From NCBI RefSeq assembly GCF_030757795.1, contig NZ_JAUQWH010000032.1, positions 1-64,000 on the forward strand: DNA of 64,000 nucleotides, in the 5' to 3' direction. The position numbers and the translations under genes are program-made. This document shows positions 9,629 to 18,394 of this stretch, piece after piece. Positions within the stretch are counted from its first letter, which is position 1. Each line of letters begins with the position of its first letter. The notes under the pieces are model-generated. The model did no database searches, was not told the DNA's origin, and was given only the letters and a program-made list of their open reading frames with translations. Source of the stretch: Actinoplanes oryzae (GTDB taxonomy: Bacteria; Actinomycetota; Actinomycetes; Mycobacteriales; Micromonosporaceae).

Positions 9629-10510
9629 ATGCCAGACGAGCCCGGCAGCGCCTACGACGCGCTGACCGATCACGAGGACGATGCCCGCTGGGCGTACGGG
9701 ACGGGCTTCACCGACCCGCTCGCCGGGGTGCCGACCGCGGTGCCCGGCGGGGCCGACCGTGCGGCGCTGGCGGCTTACTGCCTGATGCTCGGCGACGACG
9801 CCTTGATCATGTCGCACCGGCTGCAGGAGTGGGTCACCCGGGCGCCCGAGATCGAGGACGAGCTGGCGCTGGCCAACATCGCCCTCGACCTGCTCGGGCA
9901 GGCGCGACTGTTGCTGGGGAGAGCTGCGGAGGTCGAAGGTGCGGGAGGCGACGAGGACACCCTGGCGTACGGGCGTGAGCCGGCCGAGTTCCGCAACGTC
10001 TGCCTGACCGAGCCGGCCGACGGGGACTTCGCCCATCTGATGGCGCGCCTGCTCGCCTTCGCCACGTGGCGGCTCGCTCTGTTGGACAGGCTGAGCGCGT
10101 CCGGCGACCCGGTGCTCGCGGCGATCGCGACGAAGGGAGTCAAGGAAGTCACCTATCACCGTGACTACGCGGCCCGCTGGGTCGTCCGGCTCGGCGACGG
10201 CACCGACCTGTCCCACCAGCGCATGCTGGCGGCGGTGGCGGACATCGCCGCGCAGGCGGGAGAGCTGTTCGCGGTCCACCCGATCGAGCGCGGCATGGCC
10301 GAGGCGGGTCTCGGTGTCGATCCCTCTGAGCTGCGCACGGAATTCGCGACGGTGTGGTCGCAAGTGCTGGAGGCCGCCACTCTGACGGCGTCGGCGGAGC
10401 TTGCGCCCGGAGTCTGCGCGGGGCGGGAAGGCCGGCACACGGCGGCACTCACCAGCATCCTCGACGAGTTGCAGAGCGTCGCCCGGGCGACTCCCGGCGG
10501 TGTGTGGTGA
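9629..10510 (+). CDS. paaC: 1,2-phenylacetyl-CoA epoxidase subunit C
   Basis: 293 residues of the ferritin-like structural partner of PaaA. Family blocks include LMLGDDALIMSHRLQEW, EDELALANIALDLLGQARLL and KEVTYHRDYAARWVVRLGDGT (in parts). A strong GAGGTGA lies at 9616-9622, overlapping the paaB stop. The C-terminus is Gly/Thr-rich and its stop overlaps the paaD start (GTGA). Confidence 0.96.
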   Translation: MPDEPGSAYDALTDHEDDARWAYGTGFTDPLAGVPTAVPGGADRAALAAYCLMLGDDALIMSHRLQEWVTRAPEIEDELALANIALDLLGQARLLLGRAAEVEGAGGDEDTLAYGREPAEFRNVCLTEPADGDFAHLMARLLAFATWRLALLDRLSASGDPVLAAIATKGVKEVTYHRDYAARWVVRLGDGTDLSHQRMLAAVADIAAQAGELFAVHPIERGMAEAGLGVDPSELRTEFATVWSQVLEAATLTASAELAPGVCAGREGRHTAALTSILDELQSVARATPGGVW

Positions 10511-10995
10511 CCGCTGCCATGGTGGCCGCCGAGGTCCAGGATCCTGAGCTGCCGCTGCTGACCCTCGCCGACCTGGGCATCCTGCGCGACGTGGACGAGC
10601 GCGACGGGCGCGTCGTCGTCACGATCACGCCGACCTACTCGGGATGCCCGGCGCTGCGGACGATCCGCGACGATCTCGGCTCCGCATTGCGGGCGGCCGG
10701 GTACCGCCAGGTCGAGGTGCGCGTGGCTCTCAGCCCCGCGTGGACCACCGACTGGATCACCCCTACCGGCCGGGAGAAACTCGCCGCGGCCGGGATTTCC
10801 CCACCAGGCCCGGTGCCGCGGCGGGCGTCCGGGCCGGTCCCGCTCACCCTCCATCCGATACGCACGGCGGTGCGCTGTCCCCGCTGTGGCCACCCGGACA
10901 CCGAGCAGCTGTCGGCGTTCGGAGCGACCGCGTGCCGCTCCCTGCACCGGTGCCACGCGTGCCGTGAGCCGTTTGAGCACGTGAAGGAGATCTGA
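10507..10995 (+). CDS. paaD: Phenylacetyl-CoA epoxidase maturation protein PaaD
   Basis: 162 residues from GTG 10507, coupled to paaC. The N-terminal half is a MIP18/DUF59 domain (VQDPELPLLTLADLGILRDV, TPTYSGCPA), and the C-terminus carries a four-cysteine zinc-ribbon-like module (CPRCGHPD ... CHACREPF). PaaD is needed for activity of the epoxidase, probably through Fe-S assembly on PaaE. Confidence 0.94.
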   Translation: MTAAMVAAEVQDPELPLLTLADLGILRDVDERDGRVVVTITPTYSGCPALRTIRDDLGSALRAAGYRQVEVRVALSPAWTTDWITPTGREKLAAAGISPPGPVPRRASGPVPLTLHPIRTAVRCPRCGHPDTEQLSAFGATACRSLHRCHACREPFEHVKEI

Positions 10996-10996
10996 C

Positions 10997-12067
10997 GTGA
11001 CGGACGGCGGCAAACGGGAGTTCCATCCCCTGCGGGTCGCGGCCGTGGACCGGCTGTGCGCCGATGCGGTGGCCTTGTCGTTCGACGTGCCGCCGGAGCT
11101 GGTGGATCGGTTCACGTTCCGGCCGGGGCAGGCGCTGACGGTGCGGCACACCGGCGCGGGCCGGGACGAACGCCGTACCTATTCGATCTGCGCCCCCGCC
11201 GGCAGCAGGCCGCGGATCGGGGTGCGGGAGGTGCCCGGCGGTCTGGTCTCGTCCTGGCTGGTACACGACGTGCGGCCCGGCGACGTGGTCGAAGTGGCGC
11301 CACCCACCGGCACGTTCACGCCCCAGCTCGGGGTCGCCGGGGAGCATGTGCTCATCGCGGCGGGCTCCGGCATCACGCCCGTGCTGTCGATCGCAGCGTC
11401 GCTCCTGCAGGCGGGCGGCACGCGAGTCGTCATCCTGTACGGCAACCGGCGCGCCGACACGGTGATGTTCGCCGAGGAGTTGGCCGACCTCAAGGACTCC
11501 TGGCCGTCACGGGTGGAGCTGGTGCACCTGTTGTCGCGGGAGGCTCGGGAGACCGACCTGCTGACCGGCCGCTTGGACGCCGGCAAGCTGCGCCTGCTGC
11601 TGCCCCTGCTCCTCGATGTGCCGCGCGTGGACCATTGGTGGCTCTGCGGTCCGTACGGAATGGTCACCGCGGCCACCGGTGTGCTGGGTGAGCACGGCGT
11701 GGCGGCGGAGCGCATCCATCGGGAGCTGTTCTGGGTCGACGAGGCGCCGCCCGAACCGGTGCGGGACCAGGACTCCGCAGGCGACGCGGAGGGCCGGAAG
11801 GTCACAGTCATGCTCGACGGCCGCAGCACCACCGCGCTCGTACCGGCGGGCTTGTCGGTTCTGGATGGGGTGCAGCGGTCGCGGCCGGACCTTCCGTTCG
11901 CGTGCAAGGGCGGCGTGTGCGGGACGTGCCGGGCGCGGGTCACCGAGGGCGAGGTGCGGATGCGGCGCAACTTTGCCCTGGAGCCGGCCGAGATCGATGC
12001 GGGTTTCGTGCTGACCTGTCAAGCCCTCCCGATGTCACCCAATGTAGTGGTTGATTTCGATGTCTGA
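10997..12067 (+). CDS. paaE: 1,2-phenylacetyl-CoA epoxidase reductase subunit E
   Basis: 356 residues. An N-terminal ferredoxin-NADP reductase module binds FAD (RRTYSICAPAG) and NADPH (GSGITPVLSIAASLL), and a C-terminal plant-type [2Fe-2S] ferredoxin has Cys303, Cys308, Cys311 and Cys341. It passes electrons to the PaaA diiron centre. GTG start 1 nt after the paaD stop with GAAGGAGA upstream. It is the last gene of the operon; the name PaaK is used in some species. Confidence 0.95.
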   Translation: MTDGGKREFHPLRVAAVDRLCADAVALSFDVPPELVDRFTFRPGQALTVRHTGAGRDERRTYSICAPAGSRPRIGVREVPGGLVSSWLVHDVRPGDVVEVAPPTGTFTPQLGVAGEHVLIAAGSGITPVLSIAASLLQAGGTRVVILYGNRRADTVMFAEELADLKDSWPSRVELVHLLSREARETDLLTGRLDAGKLRLLLPLLLDVPRVDHWWLCGPYGMVTAATGVLGEHGVAAERIHRELFWVDEAPPEPVRDQDSAGDAEGRKVTVMLDGRSTTALVPAGLSVLDGVQRSRPDLPFACKGGVCGTCRARVTEGEVRMRRNFALEPAEIDAGFVLTCQALPMSPNVVVDFDV

Positions 12068-12080
12068 CCGGCCGACCGGT
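12067..12080. promoter_or_regulatory. Possible second PaaR-like half-palindrome after paaE
   Basis: ACCGGCCGACCGGT is palindromic at 12 of 14 positions and shares the CCGACCGG core with the operator at 6640-6659. It begins at the last base of the paaE stop codon and lies about 115 bp upstream of the cutinase gene. It could let the same TetR act on the downstream gene, or be chance in a GC-rich sequence. Confidence 0.3.
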
Positions 12081-12195
12081 ACGGAGAGGATCATCGCTTG
12101 GTTCGATGATGTGAACAAACAAGCAGGACACGTCGTCCGGCGGTGCTTTGTGCGTATCAAGTGCACGAAGTTTCCGCGTAGAAGGGATGACGGAA

Positions 12196-12894
12196 ATGCG
12201 GTTACGGACAGTTCTCTCCATCACGGCGGCGAGCGTGGTCGGTGCGGCCGGGCTCGCGGTCGCACCGCTCACCTTCGCCGCTCAGGCACCGGCGAACGCC
12301 TGCCCCGACGTGGAGGTCATCGGGGCCCGTGGCACGACCGAACGGCCCGGCCTCGGGGTGCTGCTCACCCCGCTGGCCCGGCAGCTCACCCAGGATCTGC
12401 CCCAGACGGTGCGGACGACGGCCGTGGACTACCCCGCGAACTTCAACTACACGGCGAGCGTGCGCCAGGGCGTGCAAGCGCTCGCCGGGGACATCGCGGA
12501 CACGGCCGCGGAGTGCGAGGACACGAAGTTCGTGCTGATGGGCTACTCCCAGGGCGCCAACGTGGTCGGCGACGCCCTGGTCGGCAGCTCGGTGCGGGGC
12601 CGGGCGACCGGCCAGGCGGCGATCCCGGCGGAGCTGAGCGACCGGGTGGCGGCGGTTCTGCTGTTCGGCGATCCGACCTTCACCGCGGGCGAGTCCTTCA
12701 ATGCCGGCACCGGCACGCGCAACGGCATTTTCTCGCGCGGCGCCGGCAGGCTCGACACGTTCGCGGACCGGACGCAGTCCTTCTGCAACCGCAACGACCA
12801 GTTCTGCCAGGGCGGGACGAGTCTGGCGGCGCACCTGGACTATGCCAAGTTCGCGGACGACGCCACGGAGTTCGTGGGTCAGCAGCTCGGCTGA
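12196..12894 (+). CDS. Secreted cutinase-family esterase
   Basis: 232 residues. An Arg-containing n-region and long hydrophobic core (residues 1 to about 35, ending FAAQAPANA) form a Sec signal peptide. The mature part has the cutinase fold with a complete triad: Ser118 in GYSQG, Asp201 in CNRNDQFC and His213 in AHLDY. Start chosen at 12196 because GAAGGG (12181-12186) is 9 nt upstream; an in-frame ATG at 12187 is too close to that site. Expected to hydrolyse cutin, polyesters or short-chain esters outside the cell. Confidence 0.92.
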   Translation: MRLRTVLSITAASVVGAAGLAVAPLTFAAQAPANACPDVEVIGARGTTERPGLGVLLTPLARQLTQDLPQTVRTTAVDYPANFNYTASVRQGVQALAGDIADTAAECEDTKFVLMGYSQGANVVGDALVGSSVRGRATGQAAIPAELSDRVAAVLLFGDPTFTAGESFNAGTGTRNGIFSRGAGRLDTFADRTQSFCNRNDQFCQGGTSLAAHLDYAKFADDATEFVGQQLG

Positions 12895-12969
12895 TCACCG
12901 GCTTCGCCCGAGCTGTGCAGCGCATCGCCACGGTCGCCGGTGCGAGCGTCACGTGGTGCACAGGGAACA

Positions 12970-13010
12970 CCGGCGGTGGCAACGGAGGGGTCCGTCGCTG
13001 CCACCGCCGG
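12970..13010. terminator. Strong hairpin between convergent genes
   Basis: Perfect 12-bp stem CCGGCGGTGGCA / TGCCACCGCCGG. The enclosed 17 nt themselves contain an ACGGA / TCCGT hairpin. It lies between the cutinase stop (12894) and the end of the minus-strand regulator (13062), so it suits bidirectional termination. Confidence 0.75.
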
Positions 13011-13061
13011 CCCTCGCTGCGCAGCTCACCGCAGCACCGATCGAGAGGTACGGGAGGCGGG

Positions 13062-14039
13062 TCAGGCGCCGGAACGGCTGCTCAGGTCGTCGCCGAGCGG
13101 CGTGCGTTCGTACAGCAGGCGGCGGCCGGTGCGGTAGGCGGTGACCAGGCCCGCATCCCGCAGGATGGTGAGGTGGTGCGACGCGGTCGCCGGAGCGAGC
13201 GCCAGGGCGTCGGCCACCTCGCCGGTGCTGTGCGGCGCACCGACGAGCGAGAGCACAGCCGCGCGCGTGGGACCGAGCAAGGCTCCGAGCCGCGGCGAGA
13301 CGGCAGGTGCCGTCCAGACCGCGCCGAAGCCGTAGGGCGGATAGAACAGCGCCCGGCCCGTGTCCGGCCGGGCCAGCGAAAGGACCTTGGGCCCGGTGAA
13401 TGCCGATGGCACCAGGGTGAAGTGCAGGTCCCCGGCGGTGAAGTCGCCGTGGTGCTGCGGCCCGTAATCCACCGTCAGGGCCTCACCGTCCCACCTCACA
13501 CCGGGGTGCAGCGCTGCGACGATGGCACGGGAGCCTTGTTCCGCCGCCGCCCGGCCACGCCGTGCGATGTCGGCCTCCGCCACGGCGCGGAGCCGTGGCC
13601 AGTAAGGAGCCAGCGCCACGGCGAAGTACTCCCTGATCTCCCCGATCAGGGCGTCCAGCGCACCGCGCGGGTCACGGGCGAAACGCGCGACTGCCGGCGG
13701 CGCCGACGCCCCGTCCCACGCCTCTGCTACCTCTGCGGCGACCCGGTCGAGCGGGGTCGCGGCCACCACGGCGAGCTCGTCGCGCAGCCGGGGCCGGACC
13801 ACCGTCGGCACCGGCGTCAGAAAGTCCGGGACATGCCGGTGCGGACCGCGGACGAGCGCGTCGAAACTGCTCAAGCGCCGGCCGTCCAGCCGTGCGGAGA
13901 CCTCCGCACGCCACGTCGCGTACATCTCGAAACGGGAGGACCGGCGCAGCGCGACAGCGCTCGCGACGACCTCGGCCATGGGGGAGTGGGCGAAGCGGAC
14001 TCCGGCGAGATCCGCCGCGGTGAACTCGAAGCGGAGCAT
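13062..14039 (-). CDS. ArsR-type winged-helix regulator with large N-terminal domain
   Basis: 325 residues from ATG 14039 (MLRFEFTAADL); the frame runs further upstream but into the AKR promoter region. About 230 N-terminal residues belong to an uncharacterised domain seen in many actinobacterial ArsR/HTH_5 proteins. The DNA-binding part lies near the C-terminus: TRAAVLSLVGAPHSTGEVADALALAPATASHHLTILRDAGL (read in parts). No metal-binding cysteine pair is visible, so it is unlikely to be a metal sensor. Divergent from the aldo/keto reductase, its probable target. Confidence 0.85.
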   Translation of the reverse strand: MLRFEFTAADLAGVRFAHSPMAEVVASAVALRRSSRFEMYATWRAEVSARLDGRRLSSFDALVRGPHRHVPDFLTPVPTVVRPRLRDELAVVAATPLDRVAAEVAEAWDGASAPPAVARFARDPRGALDALIGEIREYFAVALAPYWPRLRAVAEADIARRGRAAAEQGSRAIVAALHPGVRWDGEALTVDYGPQHHGDFTAGDLHFTLVPSAFTGPKVLSLARPDTGRALFYPPYGFGAVWTAPAVSPRLGALLGPTRAAVLSLVGAPHSTGEVADALALAPATASHHLTILRDAGLVTAYRTGRRLLYERTPLGDDLSSRSGA

Positions 14040-14046
14040 GCCGACA

Positions 14047-14062
14047 TTCGAGCACGGTCGAA
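14047..14062. promoter_or_regulatory. Inverted repeat in divergent ArsR/AKR promoter
   Basis: TTCGA (14047-14051) and TCGAA (14058-14062) form a perfect 5-bp inverted repeat with 6 bp between, inside the 64-bp gap between the two divergent start codons. The size and place suit an ArsR-type dimer. Confidence 0.5.
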
Positions 14063-14103
14063 CGCTTCGGAGCCACCGTCCGGACGTGCCTATGGTGCCG
14101 GGC

Positions 14104-15084
14104 ATGGACTACACCGCCCTGGGGCGTACCGGCCTGCGGGTCTCCCGGATCTGTCTGGGCACTATGAACTTCGCCTGGCAGATCGGCGAGCAGGAGAGCC
14201 ACGCGATCCTCGACCGGGCCCTCGGAGCGGGCGTCAACTTCGTGGACACCGCCAACATGTACGGCAGCCGCGACGGCGACGGGATGAGCGAGCAGTTCAT
14301 CGGCAGCTGGTTCGCGAACTCCGGCGCACGCGACAAGATCGTGCTCGCGACGAAGGTGTACGCGCCGATGAGCGACTGGCCCAACGACGGCGGCCTGTCC
14401 GCGCGTCACATCATCGCGTCGTGCGAGGCATCCCTGCGGCGCCTGCGCACCGACTGGATCGACCTGTTCCAGATGCACCACATCCAGCGGGAGACCCCGT
14501 GGGAGGAGATCTGGCAGGCCATGGAAACCCTCACCGTCCAGGGCAAGATCCGCTACGCGGGCTCGTCGAACTTCGCGGGCTGGCACCTGGCCCGGGCGCA
14601 GGCGGCCGCGGATGCGCGCCATTATCTCGGCCTCGTGTCGGAACAGGCCAAGTACAACCTGCTCACCCGGCACGTGGAGCTGGAGGTGCTGCCCTCGGCC
14701 CGCGCCCTGGGGATCGGGATCCTGGCCTACTCGCCGCTGCACTTCGGTGCGCTCTCCGGGGCCCTGCGGAAACAACGAGATCAGCAGGGGGTACGCACTC
14801 TGATGCACGCCCCGGAGAGGGTCGAGCCGCACCGCGCGGCGCTGGAACGGTACGAGAAGTTGTGCGCCGGCCTGGGCCTGGCGCCGGCCACGGTGGCCCT
14901 CGCCTGGCTGCTGTCCCGGCCGGGGGTGACGGCGCCGGTGATCGGCCCCCGCACCCCCGAGCAGCTCGACGTGCCGCTGGAGGCCCTGACGACCAGGCTC
15001 GGCGACGAGGTGCTGCGCGAGCTCGATGCGATCTTCCCGCCGATAGGCGCCGGCGGGCCCGGCCCGGAAGCCTGGGCCTGGTAG
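14104..15084 (+). CDS. Aldo/keto reductase
   Basis: 326 residues from ATG 14104 (MDYTALGRTGLRVSRICLGTMNF, in parts); an in-frame ATG at 14092 is less family-like. The catalytic tetrad is recognisable: Asp and Tyr in NFVDTANMYG, Lys in VLATKVY, His in DLFQMHHI. The NADPH-binding end reads PVIGPRTPEQLD. The YajO/tas-like subgroup reduces a wide range of aldehydes and ketones, so no substrate can be given. Divergent from the ArsR-type regulator. Confidence 0.92.
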   Translation: MDYTALGRTGLRVSRICLGTMNFAWQIGEQESHAILDRALGAGVNFVDTANMYGSRDGDGMSEQFIGSWFANSGARDKIVLATKVYAPMSDWPNDGGLSARHIIASCEASLRRLRTDWIDLFQMHHIQRETPWEEIWQAMETLTVQGKIRYAGSSNFAGWHLARAQAAADARHYLGLVSEQAKYNLLTRHVELEVLPSARALGIGILAYSPLHFGALSGALRKQRDQQGVRTLMHAPERVEPHRAALERYEKLCAGLGLAPATVALAWLLSRPGVTAPVIGPRTPEQLDVPLEALTTRLGDEVLRELDAIFPPIGAGGPGPEAWAW

Positions 15085-15385
15085 AGCCGCCGCCATCCGG
15101 TCGCGCTGGCGGACAAGGAGGGCGTGCCGGCTTTCCCGCAGCCTCGCGAGGCGGGGTCACAGCTCGCCGGGGACCGGGCCGCACGGGGGTCGGCCCGGCC
15201 CCCGGCGTGAAATCCGTGGTGCGACGGCTCGTAATACGGCTGACCGCCATAGTGCTCGGCGGTGAGCCGCTCGGCCGAGCTGGCGAGTGTTGCCGGTCGA
15301 TGCTGCGTGCTCTCGGCCTGCTGACGTGGACCCTCGGACGCGGGCGGCAGGTGCGGGCGCGTCCGGACGGGGTAAGACGGCGGGC
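15085..15385. other. Spacer without a recognised gene
   Basis: No convincing reading frame. It contains a perfect 12-bp palindrome GCCTCGCGAGGC at 15141-15152, flanked by C and G runs (possible terminator of the aldo/keto reductase), and an ACCGCC / GGCGGT inverted repeat at 15243-15263 upstream of the next gene. No RNA gene was recognised. Confidence 0.5.
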
Positions 15386-16156
15386 GTGACAGAATTCCGC
15401 AGTTCGTGGACCGAGGTCGGGGGCTTGCGCCTGTACGACATGGCAAGCACGGCCGCGCCGGGGATGCCGGTGGTGTTCGTGCACGGGCTGGCGGTGTCGC
15501 ACCGCTATCTGATGCCCACGGCGCGGCAGCTCGCGGCGCGGCACCCGGTGCTGGTGCCGGACCTGCCCGGGTTCGGGCGGAGCAGCAAGCCCCGCCGGGC
15601 GTACGACGTTAGTGAGCACGCTGCGTGCCTCGCCGCCTGGCTCGAGGCCCGGGCTCTCGGGCCGGTGTGCCTGGCCGGACACTCCTTCGGGGCGGAGGTC
15701 GCCGCGCGCGTCGCCGTCGACCGTCCCGGGCTGGTCGCCGGGCTCGTCCTCGCGAGCCCGACGACCGATCCCGCCGCCCGAAGCCGCCGGGCGCTGATCG
15801 GAAGGTGGTCGGGTGATCTGTTCGTGGAGCAGCCGTGGCAGGCGCCGGTCCTGATACGCGACATCGTCGACGCCCGGCCGTGGCGGGTGCTGGCCACGGT
15901 GGGGCACTCGGTGCGCAACGCGATCGAGGAGGACCTGTGCCGGCTGCGGGTGCGGCCGCTGGTGCTGGGCGGCTCGCTGGACCCGGTGGCGCCGCTGCGC
16001 TGGCGCGTGCAGGCCGCCGAGCTCAGCGGGGGGATCGAGGTCACCATCCCCGGCGCCGCCCACAACGTGCTGACGACGTCGGGCCGCCGCTCGGCCGCCG
16101 CCATCGCGGCCTATCTGGCCAGCGACGTGCCGCGCGCCGCCGTCCCGTGGCGGTGA
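15386..16156 (+). CDS. Alpha/beta hydrolase
   Basis: 256 residues from GTG 15386. Canonical features are the oxyanion HGLAVSHRY, acidic turn LPGFGRSSKPRR, nucleophile elbow GHSFGAEV (Ser), the acid after VLGGSLDPVAP and a final His in IPGAAHNV. It resembles the meta-cleavage hydrolase and epoxide hydrolase-like group. No lid insertion beyond about 60 residues. Isolated gene with about 280 bp of unremarkable sequence after it. Confidence 0.85.
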   Translation: MTEFRSSWTEVGGLRLYDMASTAAPGMPVVFVHGLAVSHRYLMPTARQLAARHPVLVPDLPGFGRSSKPRRAYDVSEHAACLAAWLEARALGPVCLAGHSFGAEVAARVAVDRPGLVAGLVLASPTTDPAARSRRALIGRWSGDLFVEQPWQAPVLIRDIVDARPWRVLATVGHSVRNAIEEDLCRLRVRPLVLGGSLDPVAPLRWRVQAAELSGGIEVTIPGAAHNVLTTSGRRSAAAIAAYLASDVPRAAVPWR

Positions 16157-16439
16157 CCCGGGACGGCAGCGGCAGGGCGCGATGTCTGGGCTCGGTCAGC
16201 CATGGGCGAGCAGGCTGCGTGGCCGGGACTTTGAGAAAACGTGCGGAGCCGGGACCGCAACAACCGGTGCGCCATCGGAGCGTCGCCGAGTCGTTGGTGT
16301 TGGACGCCTTCCCTGCGCGTAGGGCTCCCATGCCGCGCGTGGGAATCCCGTGTCGAGGAGTGCGTGGCCAGGGCTCCCAGGGCGCCGGCGCGACGGAGGG
16401 TTTGTCGGCGGCAGTGAGTTGACGGTGGGTCCGGAGGCG

Positions 16440-16979
16440 TCAGCGCGACAGTGAGCGTCGACGGGGGATGGGGCCGACGTCCGAATGTCTGCCCGGCGCC
16501 TTGGCGGCGTGCTGTTGGCCGGGGCCGGGGCCAGAACGTGCGGCCAGGGCGTCGGCGACGGCGCCGGTCGTGAAGCCGTACACCGTCTTGTGCAGCAGGT
16601 CGACCGCGAGTTCGCGGCGGGGCCAGGTCCAGGGCGGCGCGCCTACGCCGGTGGCGTTCTCCAGGATCTGGTCGCTGGTCAGCCGGACCACCGTGAACAT
16701 CGCCGACGCCCACGGGCCGCGGAGGCCGGCGTTGGCCATCAGACCGCGGACGACGCCGACCGCGGCCGCCTGGCCGGTGTGCATGGCCCAGTTCCACGAG
16801 TCCGGCTGCTTGCCGGGGTGCTCGGGGCGGCCGGCGAGCCGTTCGAGCACTCGCGCGGGGACGTAGGAGCCGGGCCGGCCGGTGCGGCTCTGCTCCAGCT
16901 TCTCGGTCACTGCCATGACCAGGGCGCCGGTGACTCCCGCAACGGCGCCCTGCCACAGGGAGCGTGTGAGCATGCCCAT
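16440..16979 (-). CDS. Small uncharacterised membrane protein
   Basis: 179 residues. Hydrophobic stretches lie near 8-27 (LWQGAVAGVTGALVMAVTE) and at about 65-85 and 130-150, with a basic, Gln/His/Pro-rich tail after 150 (HSDVGPIPRRRSLSR). Similar proteins occur in actinomycetes without known function. Its ATG overlaps by one base the TGA of the upstream 59-residue gene, so the two are an operon. Confidence 0.6.
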   Translation of the reverse strand: MGMLTRSLWQGAVAGVTGALVMAVTEKLEQSRTGRPGSYVPARVLERLAGRPEHPGKQPDSWNWAMHTGQAAAVGVVRGLMANAGLRGPWASAMFTVVRLTSDQILENATGVGAPPWTWPRRELAVDLLHKTVYGFTTGAVADALAARSGPGPGQQHAAKAPGRHSDVGPIPRRRSLSR

Positions 16980-17158
16980 CAGGAACCCTGCGGCTGGTCT
17001 GCGGACTGCTCGTCGTCGCGGTCCGCCGAACTGTCGTCGCGGTCCGGCGCACCGGCGGTCTTGCTCGGCGGGGTGCGGCTCGCCTCGACATCGGTGGGCG
17101 TCACCGGGACGCCGTAGCCGTCCTCGGCCGCGCCACGCTCCACATCGCTGTCCGTCAT
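16979..17158 (-). CDS. Small acidic hypothetical protein
   Basis: 59 residues read from ATG 17158: MTDSDVERGAAEDGYG then VPVTPTDVEAS, ending ADRDDEQSADQPQGS. It is rich in Asp, Glu, Ser and Pro, with no cysteine or membrane segment, so probably disordered. The stop TGA shares its A with the ATG of the membrane protein gene (TGATG), which supports real translation and coupling. No homologue recognised. Confidence 0.5.
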   Translation of the reverse strand: MTDSDVERGAAEDGYGVPVTPTDVEASRTPPSKTAGAPDRDDSSADRDDEQSADQPQGS

Positions 17159-17536
17159 GGTTCCTCCGGCGTCTCGTACGGTCAGATCGTTGCCGCCTAC
17201 CCGCGCGACACCGGACGAAACTGCCCGGTGTCCGGACGGATCGAGGAGCTCAGAACTGACGCGGTTGGAGTACGGACGGATCTCGCAGAGCAGTAGACCG
17301 CCAGGACAGGCGAGAGGCGCGGGGTTCGAGCGGCACAGAACTGGAGCAGGCGACGGACGCGGGGACGGGCGCGCTGGACCAGGGCGTGTGATGGGCGCGG
17401 ATCAGGGCAGCGAAGCGCCAGGGTGGGCGACGGGCGCGAGGCCGAGCGCGGAGCGGAGCAGGGGCGACTGGGGCGGGGCGGCGACGGGTGCGGGGCGCGG
17501 ACGCCAGCGGGCACGGGGGCGGGCGGCTTGTCGCGG
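17159..17536. other. Spacer with weak GC-rich repetition
   Basis: No gene seen. The part from about 17250 has recurring GACGGGCGCG/GGGCGCG words without a fixed period. It is downstream of the minus-strand MarR gene and upstream of the 59-residue gene. Confidence 0.45.
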
Positions 17537-17998
17537 TCAGGAGGGTCCGTCGAGGCGGTTGAGGATCTGGGTGGTGAGGCGGTGCAGGACCTCGGCGTCG
17601 CCGGGTTGGAGGGCGTCGAAGAACAGGTTGCGGACGGCGCCGACGTGACCGGGTGCGGCCGCGGTGAGGGCTTCGCGGCCGGTTTCGGTAAGGACGATGT
17701 ACGCGCCGCGGCCGTCGTCGTCGCACTCCTCGCGGCGGACGAGGCCTCGGCGTTGCATGCGGCTGAGGTGGTGGGAGAGGCGGCTCTGTTCCCAGTCGAG
17801 TTCGCGCTGGAGCTCGTAGGGGCGGAGGCGGCCGCTCGGGGTGTCGCTCAGCTTGACCAGGACGTCGTAGTCGGCCAGCGACAGCTGCGAGGTGGCCTGC
17901 AACTGCCGGTTCAGCTCGGTGGTCAGGCGGGCCTGCATGCGCAGGTACGCCCGCCAGGCCCGCTGCTCGTCGTCGGCCAGCCAGCGTGTGTCGGTCAT
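17537..17998 (-). CDS. MarR-family transcriptional regulator
   Basis: 153 residues. The dimer helices flank a winged helix: LSLADYDVLVKLSDTPSG, RLRPYELQRELDWEQSRLSHHLSRMQRRGLVRREEC (read in parts) and the wing DDDGRGAYIVLTETGREAL. The nearest plausible operators are the paired palindromes before the LLM oxidoreductase at 19616-19659, about 1.6 kb away; no comparable palindrome was seen before its own start. Confidence 0.9.
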   Translation of the reverse strand: MTDTRWLADDEQRAWRAYLRMQARLTTELNRQLQATSQLSLADYDVLVKLSDTPSGRLRPYELQRELDWEQSRLSHHLSRMQRRGLVRREECDDDGRGAYIVLTETGREALTAAAPGHVGAVRNLFFDALQPGDAEVLHRLTTQILNRLDGPS

Positions 17999-18030
17999 CT
18001 CGGCTCCTCATGCTGCCTTGCGCCTCGAGA

Positions 18031-18189
18031 GCGCGTGCGTCTGCCGCGTGCGTGCGTCACCTGAAGCGCGTGCGTGTGCCGCCTGAAGCGCGTGCGTGCG
18101 TCACCTGAAGCGCGTGCGTGTGCCACGTGAGCGCGTACTTGCGCCTCGTGAGGGCGTGCATGCGCGACCTGAGCGCGTGCCTTGTCGTC
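18031..18189. repeat. Degenerate tandem repeat, about 21-22 bp period, 8 units
   Basis: Units begin near 18031, 18046, 18066, 18088, 18110, 18131, 18152 and 18173. Each opens with GCGCGTGCGTG or a close variant and closes with a CACCTGAA/CACGTGA-like word. Units at 18066 and 18088 are nearly identical; divergence grows toward 18189. The array sits just upstream of the MarR gene start. No long frame is conserved, and the rest of 17999-18441 has no gene. Confidence 0.85.
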
Positions 18190-18394
18190 TGCCGCGATCC
18201 GGGTTTGGAGCGTATGGCCACGTGCCGTGCGCATCGGGCGGGACACCGGGCGCCGGCTGGGCACGGTGCCGAGGCAGGTGCTCAGCCGCTGCCCGGTGGG
18301 GGACGGCCGCTTCGGTGGGTGACCGCTGCGGTGCCCCCGGCGGATCGCCGGGGGCGGTTGACGGTCGCCGGGTATTGGCTACCCCAGTGGTTGG

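Noticed and set aside
15085-15385. Possible RNA gene in spacer
   Set aside because: No tRNA arms, no known ncRNA pattern; only short palindromes.
12051-15389. 1112-residue plus-strand reading frame
   Set aside because: Arg/Gly/Pro-biased shadow of the cutinase, minus-strand ArsR gene and AKR; no domain signal.
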